Shown piece by piece: positions 58,964-64,000 of a stretch of DNA of 64,000 nt (positions are counted from its first letter, which is position 1; each line of letters starts with the position of its first letter). The notes beneath the pieces were generated by a model, which saw only the letters and a list, made by a program, of their open reading frames with translations, was not told where the DNA came from and ran no database searches. The position numbers and the translations under genes are program-made. The stretch is from Polytrichum commune (Eukaryota > Streptophyta > Polytrichopsida > Polytrichales > Polytrichaceae): the NCBI GenBank assembly GCA_950295325.1, contig OX485807.1, positions 21,113,666 to 21,177,665 on the forward strand, read 5' to 3'.

Positions 58964-59809
58964 CTATACAAACAAACGAATAGTGTTGCGTCTCAACATC
59001 CCACGAATGAAGGAGCTCATCGCATTTGGTAGGAAATGCTTAGAAAGCATGTAAATAATGTGGATTGGGACAAATGACAGGTGCTTCCCATTTTCCCTCT
59101 GGATTCCAAAATACTTGAAGTTCGCGAAATTACTTCCATCATAGTCTTCATGGATATTTTCGGGTATCGAAGAAGGATGTTGTCCCTGCAACCATCTTTC
59201 TTTGTTCCTCCACGTATTCAATAATTTAAGACACATTGACATGCTCTTGCATATGCTCGCCAACAAAGGGCCAACCGGCATATATTCAAAAGCTAACATA
59301 TTCTTCCTCATTTTTAAACATACAGGACATTTTTCTGAACAAGTTGAATAGTCGCGTTTGAATTTTGATCTCAATCCTGCTCTGCATACACATCTCGCCA
59401 TATTTGAACCTTCATATATTTCTTCAGAACTTGGCTCCATAACTTGGGGTACATGCGATACTTCTGTTGATCCCGTGCACAATCTGAATCTTTGTGTTTC
59501 CACTAGCCCAAGAGACTTATAATAAACCTGCAATTGTTTCCATGAGGCAGGTGCAACAGCTCCTCCACCTATATCTCCTTGCCATTGTGGGCCAGCAATA
59601 GTAAGCAATCTACCCAAAAACAACTCCAAGTAATCTATCGTCCCATCTTCAAAGACTTTAGGCTCTTGTTGCAACGAGCCAAATAATTGATGTAACATAG
59701 AATCTTGCACCCTTATAGGAATATGTGTTTCATCCCACATTATCTGAAGTTCCACAATACGGCAAGTGATTGCTTCATTTAAGGTCAATGCTTGTGGTGT
59801 AATTGACAT
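58964..59809 (-). pseudogene. Tnp2-like transposase fragment, N-terminal region
   Basis: 281 residues from a good ATG at 59809. The mid part has a Cys cluster (CVCRAGLRSKFKRDYSTC, CSEKCPVCLKMR) and then a block MPVGPLLASICKS like the Y.(Y)IPL..RL segment upstream of the catalytic region, plus HEDYDGSNFANFK. It may be the first coding exon. Function and completeness cannot be judged; the downstream pieces are out of frame. Confidence 0.45.
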
Positions 59810-60043
59810 AGGTGCAAGATCATTAATAAGACAAGGAATTGTTGATTCGTTAGGTTCAGTTTCTGTATTTTGTGGCTTTGTGGACGCGGGTTCTTGTGTC
59901 GTGTTGCATACAACTTACATATCCAAATGCATATACACTGTGCTCTTGGACCACCACTTCAAACCTCGACAAATATTACAGAAACATTGCGTCACAGGTG
60001 TGAAGCTTGAAGAAGCCTCCTCCCATGTTTGCATACCTTTAAC

Positions 60044-60180
60044 TTTCTCACATTCAAAAGTGTGGGTCATTACCATGTCGTTGGTTTGGAGGTCGTAGGC
60101 GAATTCCTAGAAGTTTCTCACATTCAAAAGTGTGCGTCATTGCCATGTGGTTGGTTTGGAGGTCACAAGGGAATTCCATC
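60044..60180. repeat. Two-copy 70-bp tandem repeat
   Basis: TTTCTCACATTCAAAAGTGTG with GGTTGGTTTGGAGGTC-like continuation occurs twice at exact 70-bp offset (CATTCAAAAG at 60051 and 60121). Confidence 0.75.
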
Positions 60181-60346
60181 GGGGACTGTCCTATTATTCA
60201 CGGATGCGCAATATTTCCATATGAGTGTAAAATGATTGCATACAAGCAGGTAAAGTGTCCTCTTTTCCCATATGGAAATGCATTATATGCCCCTTGTGAC
60301 AAGTCAAGCTAGTGTACTTGCAGTAACATCTCTATGGTCTCTCCAG

Positions 60347-61472
60347 GTCAAGGTATCATCAACAATGCAGAGGCTGCTCGAGCTCTTGGCGCAGGTACTG
60401 GCAATCGATGTTATTTAGATTAAGGATTTGTGGAGCCGGGATCCATTTATTTGAAAAACACTTACAGAGGGTGGTCATATGTAGGAGAAGTTGCTCGCGC
60501 TGAGCTCTCACCGTTATTTACTTGTCTTGGAGAAAGGTCCGAGCCTACCCCTAAAATTCTTTGATAAAGAGGAAATACTTTTCTAAGTTTTGGTCAGCTT
60601 ATACCTCCTTGACGTTCAAATCTGAGCTAATATTTTGCGAAATTTCAATATCCCCGTCCATCTTCTGCAGATTAGTGACACCTAAGCGTGCTCTTAAGGT
60701 AGGGCAGAACGTACAAGCCAATTCCTGTTGAGAATACAAGACATTTTGCGATGCTCTGTTGGAACTTCCACTTAGCAACGTTTCTGTCAACTGCAATGGA
60801 ATTTAGTGAGTTCAACCATGTCGTATAACTCTCAGACGCTTGTATGCGTCTTGTACGCATGACTGTTGAAGTCATTCTCTTGGATTAGTGATGTACGCAT
60901 GATCTGTTGAGCTTGTTCGTTCTTTGACCAGATTGCAGAAAACACCAGGCTTCCTTTAGGACTGGCGTACTCTGTTTGCGGTACGTTAAGGACAAACAAT
61001 ATTGCTGCTGAATTGATTGCAGCTTTGAAATGGCGTAGCACGTCGAGATATTACTCATATATTCCGAAGTGGGTGGAAAGACTGCGATGTTCACTTGGAA
61101 CTTCCAGTTGCGAAGTTTAATTTAACTGCTGACATCAAGTTACACGGTTTACAACTCCTTGATTTTGTGCGACTTTGTGGAGCGAGCTTGATATGTTTCT
61201 CGAACACGCGACCGTCCGAGGTTCTGTTTTGATAGTTTTCAAACTGTATTGAAGCTGAACTAATAGATCCGTAAAATAGTCTGCAACACGATGCATGATA
61301 TGATTTTTTGAGCTTGGCATTTCCACATCTTCCACAGGTGAATAAAATTAAGGCTTTCAAGATAGAGTGTGCCGGTCTTGAAGGAAAGGTGACATCAAGC
61401 TGTGCAATTTGGTCAGACTGCGAACTAGCGGATCACCTTGCTAAACAAGCAGAACGAATTCAATATCGATAG
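60347..61472 (+). pseudogene. Possible RNase H-like exon fragments
   Basis: After an acceptor-like CTCTCCAG, 60347-60394 reads GQGIINNAEAARALGA up to a GTACTG donor. After CCACAG, 61338-61472 reads VNKIKAFKIECAGLEGKVTS, then SDCELADHLAKQAERIQYR and a stop. The ELADHLAKQA string resembles the last active-site block (N-E-x-A-D-x-LA) of RNase H. The two pieces do not join in phase directly and no upstream exons were found, so this is at best a remnant. Confidence 0.25.
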
Positions 61473-61938
61473 AATGTAATCGATTTGGTACAAGGATCTG
61501 ATAAATCAAAAAAAATCCATTGCAGTTGAACGAAGTCAATTTGAAACCAGCAAATTTCATTCCAGTTCCAACTGAATATTGCAATCTGTCTTGCAGCATT
61601 CCTCATAGGAAATGGCACTGGCAACGCTGTTTCCTCTTCCTTAACAGACGAAAACCTATTTGCACTTTCTTAAGCCAGAAAATCCATTCTGGTTTTACAC
61701 CTTCCATGAACAGCCAGTGCATCACTCATGTTCAAACCTGGAACTAGAGCTAGAAAAGAGAACTCGGATGCGAAATATGTCGGAAGTCCTGTGTCGACGT
61801 AATCATTTCTGTCTGCATCTAATTACTATCTTTCACAGTCCGAACTATGAAGAGACGGAAGACGAACTGCCTTTTTCACCGGATGTATGCCAAGCCTGCA
61901 TTAATTAACAGTCGATCTTCACTTGCACTAGCCATCCA

Positions 61939-62390
61939 TCACTGAACTGCGACTCCGCAATTGCTCTGCGGGATGAACTTGTTGGTGGCAATCCACCAAG
62001 TGTTGCCCACCACATCCTTCACGGCGCACACTCGATCCCCGTAAACCTCATCCTTAGGAGCTTGCACCCACTCCGTTCCATTCTGCTTCAACGCTAGCTC
62101 GTACGTCTGGTCCACATCGTCCACGTAGACGTGCAAGAACGAATGCAACGCCGGGTGCTCCTCAGAGGCTTCACCAATCATGACAGCGCAGGCATCGAGG
62201 CTCACCAACGCGTGCTTCACAGTTTCCTTGTCCTCGCTCATCAACTTGCAACACGTTTGAGCGGCGAACACTTCCGTGATGAAATCCAGCACCTTGTTGG
62301 CGCCCGTGCATACCAGGTACTATACGTCGACACCGTGCTCGGGTAGCCTTCCGGCCTCCCGTGATGAGCTGCTGCTCCAGTAGTCGCCAT
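61939..62390 (-). pseudogene. VOC (glyoxalase/PhnB-like) protein gene with 5-bp frame break
   Basis: From 62319 down to TGA at 61939 one frame encodes about 126 residues of vicinal-oxygen-chelate fold: VLDFITEVF, then HALVSLDACAVMIGEA, SFLHVYVDDVDQTYELA and YGDRVCAVKDVVGNTWWIAT, the typical beta-alpha-beta-beta-beta pattern of PhnB-like members. A good ATG at 62390 opens MATTGAAAHHGRPEGYPSTV in a different phase; the two parts are separated by an apparent 5-bp excess (TATAG on the minus strand, 62320-62324), which also makes a stop. Without it the reading would be continuous. So this is a recently disrupted gene, or the break is an assembly error. The substrate is unknown; related plant proteins are uncharacterised. 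Confidence 0.65.
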
Positions 62391-62703
62391 CACTGCTCTA
62401 TACCGCAGTTTTGCGGTAATCTCCCTTGCTGAGTGAAATACTTAGATGCAATCGATGATCTCGTGACGCAACAGGCAAGAGAATGATCGGGAAGGTCTCC
62501 GACGTCCATTTTGGGAATGAATGATCTCGCGTACTGAGGGGAATGAATGCAAATTAAACGGTTATCTGTTGACGCAATTACATGCAAAATGGAGTGGAAT
62601 GATTGAAATTTTATCCTGCATCCAGTTTCATGAATTAATCAAGTACGAAGCTTCAAGACGAAGCCGGTGCGACCTCGATGGGGCCACCAATTCGACAGTC
62701 TAA

Positions 62704-63096
62704 TAGCATCTCCACCCTGCCGCGTTAAAGGGACTTGGCAAGCCCTTTAACGCGGCCTTGGAGAAAAACTTGCCCCACCCCTCCCCAACACCGAGGCCTT
62801 GATTGCCATGGCTCTTCAAACTTCCAGCTTCACTCATTGAGTCATTATCCTCGCGGGTGAGTGTTGCTCTTGCTGCGCCCACATTCCAGGGCCTCATCCA
62901 CTTGCGATTCAGTGAATCGTGCCACTTTTGGGAATCAAGAGCATTAAAGGGAATATTCCTGACAATTTTTCAGCGTGAAGAGCCAGTATGCAAGTAACGG
63001 TGGGGGAGTGCCACCCTAAAAAAATTTAGTGCATGCTTGGAGCCCTTCAAAACGCATTTCGAGAGCCTGCCTTTCTGCCCAAGGGTGGAGATGCTC
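62704..63096. mobile_element. Tourist/Harbinger-like MITE
   Basis: 393 bp. Ends TAGCATCTCCACCCTG and AAGGGTGGAGATGCTC are inverted repeats, flanked by TAA on both sides (62701-62703 and 63097-63099). A GCATCTCCA terminus with TAA/TTA duplication is common among plant Tourist-like elements. A second local inverted pair (CGCGTTAAAGGG / CCCTTTAACGCG) sits just inside the left end at 62722-62755. Confidence 0.75.
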
Positions 63097-64000
63097 TAAG
63101 GCACGGAATGCAAGATTCTTGGGTGTTGCAGACTAAAGAGTGAAGAGGGTTGTTCGTCTGTTCCTGGTACGATGGAACAGTGTTATGGTTGACGGCAATT
63201 TAATAGGGGATCTTTAGGGGATCTCTACCAGGTTCGCTTTGGGGAACTCAATTTAGAACATTGGGAATGTACACTTAGGCGGACGCTAAAGTACCCCCTA
63301 CGAACTTGTAGGGGGCAGCTCCCAGGGAAAAAAACCCTACCCGCCCGTCAACCGAGCGGTGACCGGACGCGCCGGTCACTAGTGGATGGAATGACGTAGG
63401 ACGTGGCTTGCGGGCGGTCGGTTGGGTTTTAGGGTTTGGAGCGCGTCCTTCGAGGTGTCCAGTCCTTCAAGACTGGTAATTATTCCACTGCGCGTCTTTC
63501 GAGGCTACATTGTTTTCGAGGTTAGGTGTGTGGACAGATGTTGTGTCCTTCATATTGGACACCCTCTCTCAATGGCAAATCTTTCACATGAGTGTGCTTG
63601 TAGTTTGATTTGTAATGATTTGAGAGTGATGAGGTAGGATTGTTGAGAGATTAGACATATTTCGAGCGAGTATTGCTGTCTCTTCGCCATCTAGGGTTTA
63701 GGGTTGTAATTATTGTTGGAAAGCATTCATTGCAAGGGTGATTCATGAACAGATTGAGGGATTTCTTTTGTAAAAGAAGTGCAGATTAGGTGTATAATGA
63801 GTGCAGATTAGGTTACAATGAGTGCAGATCTTGCATTGAGTCACATTGAGTGCACTAATGAGGGAGGCGTCCATTCGCCATCTAGGGTTTCGGCCATTGA
63901 GTGAGGCGTCTCTTCGCCATCAGGCGCGTGGATCTCTCTTTCATCATTTCACCTAATTGCCTAAGTCATAATCATGGTCAAGGGTTGAACCCTGGATTTT
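63097..64000 (+). other. GC-richer right edge, possible 5' region of a gene outside the window
   Basis: 63240-63480 is GC-rich with GGGTTTTAGGGTTTGG, a telobox-like motif often near plant transcription starts. AGTGCAGATTAGGT recurs at 63780-63830 and TCGCCATCTAGGGTTT twice (about 63688 and 63876). No open frame with recognisable product is visible before the window ends. Confidence 0.35.

Larger units (their letters stand above)
56033..59809 (-). mobile_element. Decayed Tnp2/CMC (CACTA- or Plavaka-like) transposon coding region
   Basis: Five consecutive minus-strand frames in consistent order read like one large transposase broken by introns and/or mutations (59809-58964, 58637-58242, 58052-57714, 57487-56510, 56344-56033). 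Recognisable parts are a Cys cluster, a GDHP...G-G..CCRR block and an FWCYPFER block, which recur in that order in Tnp2-type transposases. Terminal inverted repeats were not located, so element limits are unknown. Confidence 0.5.

Noticed and set aside
1-64000. tRNA or rRNA genes
   Set aside because: I looked for TTCRANNC-type B-box and conserved rRNA strings by eye and found none I could support; a covariance-model scan would settle it.

Overview
The window reads as nuclear DNA of a land plant. It is AT-rich, has very few genes, carries GT-AG introns, and is crowded with short inverted-repeat transposons, (GA)n/(CT)n tracts and long G homopolymers. Three plant-type genes support this: a dormancy/auxin-associated (DRM1/ARP) gene, a gene ending in a DeCL (DUF3223) domain preceded by acidic and GW-containing exons as in the tail of the Pol IV/V largest subunit, and a VOC-fold gene. 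I cannot name the species; a non-seed plant is a guess.

Layout. 1-7.1 kb: transposon remnants, with one insertion split by another and a possible solo LTR inside a PIF/Harbinger-like element. 7.19-13.47 kb: the most striking object, a 6.3-kb retroelement. Two near-identical 1,086-bp direct repeats flank an RG-rich gag-like frame (cut by one in-frame TAG) and a reverse transcriptase of Penelope/telomerase type with no visible integrase, protease, RNase H or endonuclease. An older diverged copy of the repeat lies directly downstream. 14.6-23.6 kb: foldback elements, dispersed repeats and a four-unit tandem array hit by a MITE. 24.5-25.7 kb: intact four-exon DRM1/ARP gene with a G-box about 0.9 kb upstream. 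26-46 kb: gene-poor DNA with at least seven recognisable repeat families, including a Harbinger-like MITE carrying six copies of an exact 91-bp repeat. 47.9-53.0 kb: six-exon acidic/GW/DeCL gene. 56.0-59.8 kb: broken Tnp2/CMC-like transposase on the minus strand. 60.3-61.5 kb: possible RNase H-like exon scraps. 61.9-62.4 kb: VOC gene with a 5-bp frame break. 62.7-63.1 kb: a complete Tourist-like MITE with TAA target duplication.

The genes do not form a functional cluster, as expected for a plant chromosome. The theme is mobile DNA: recent (retroelement with near-identical repeats), nested (MITE in MITE, LTR in MITE, MITE in an intron) and decayed (transposase). If the DeCL gene really is a Pol V-type tail, it belongs to the RNA-directed DNA methylation machinery that silences such elements. 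All identifications come from reading motifs by eye; no database search was run.
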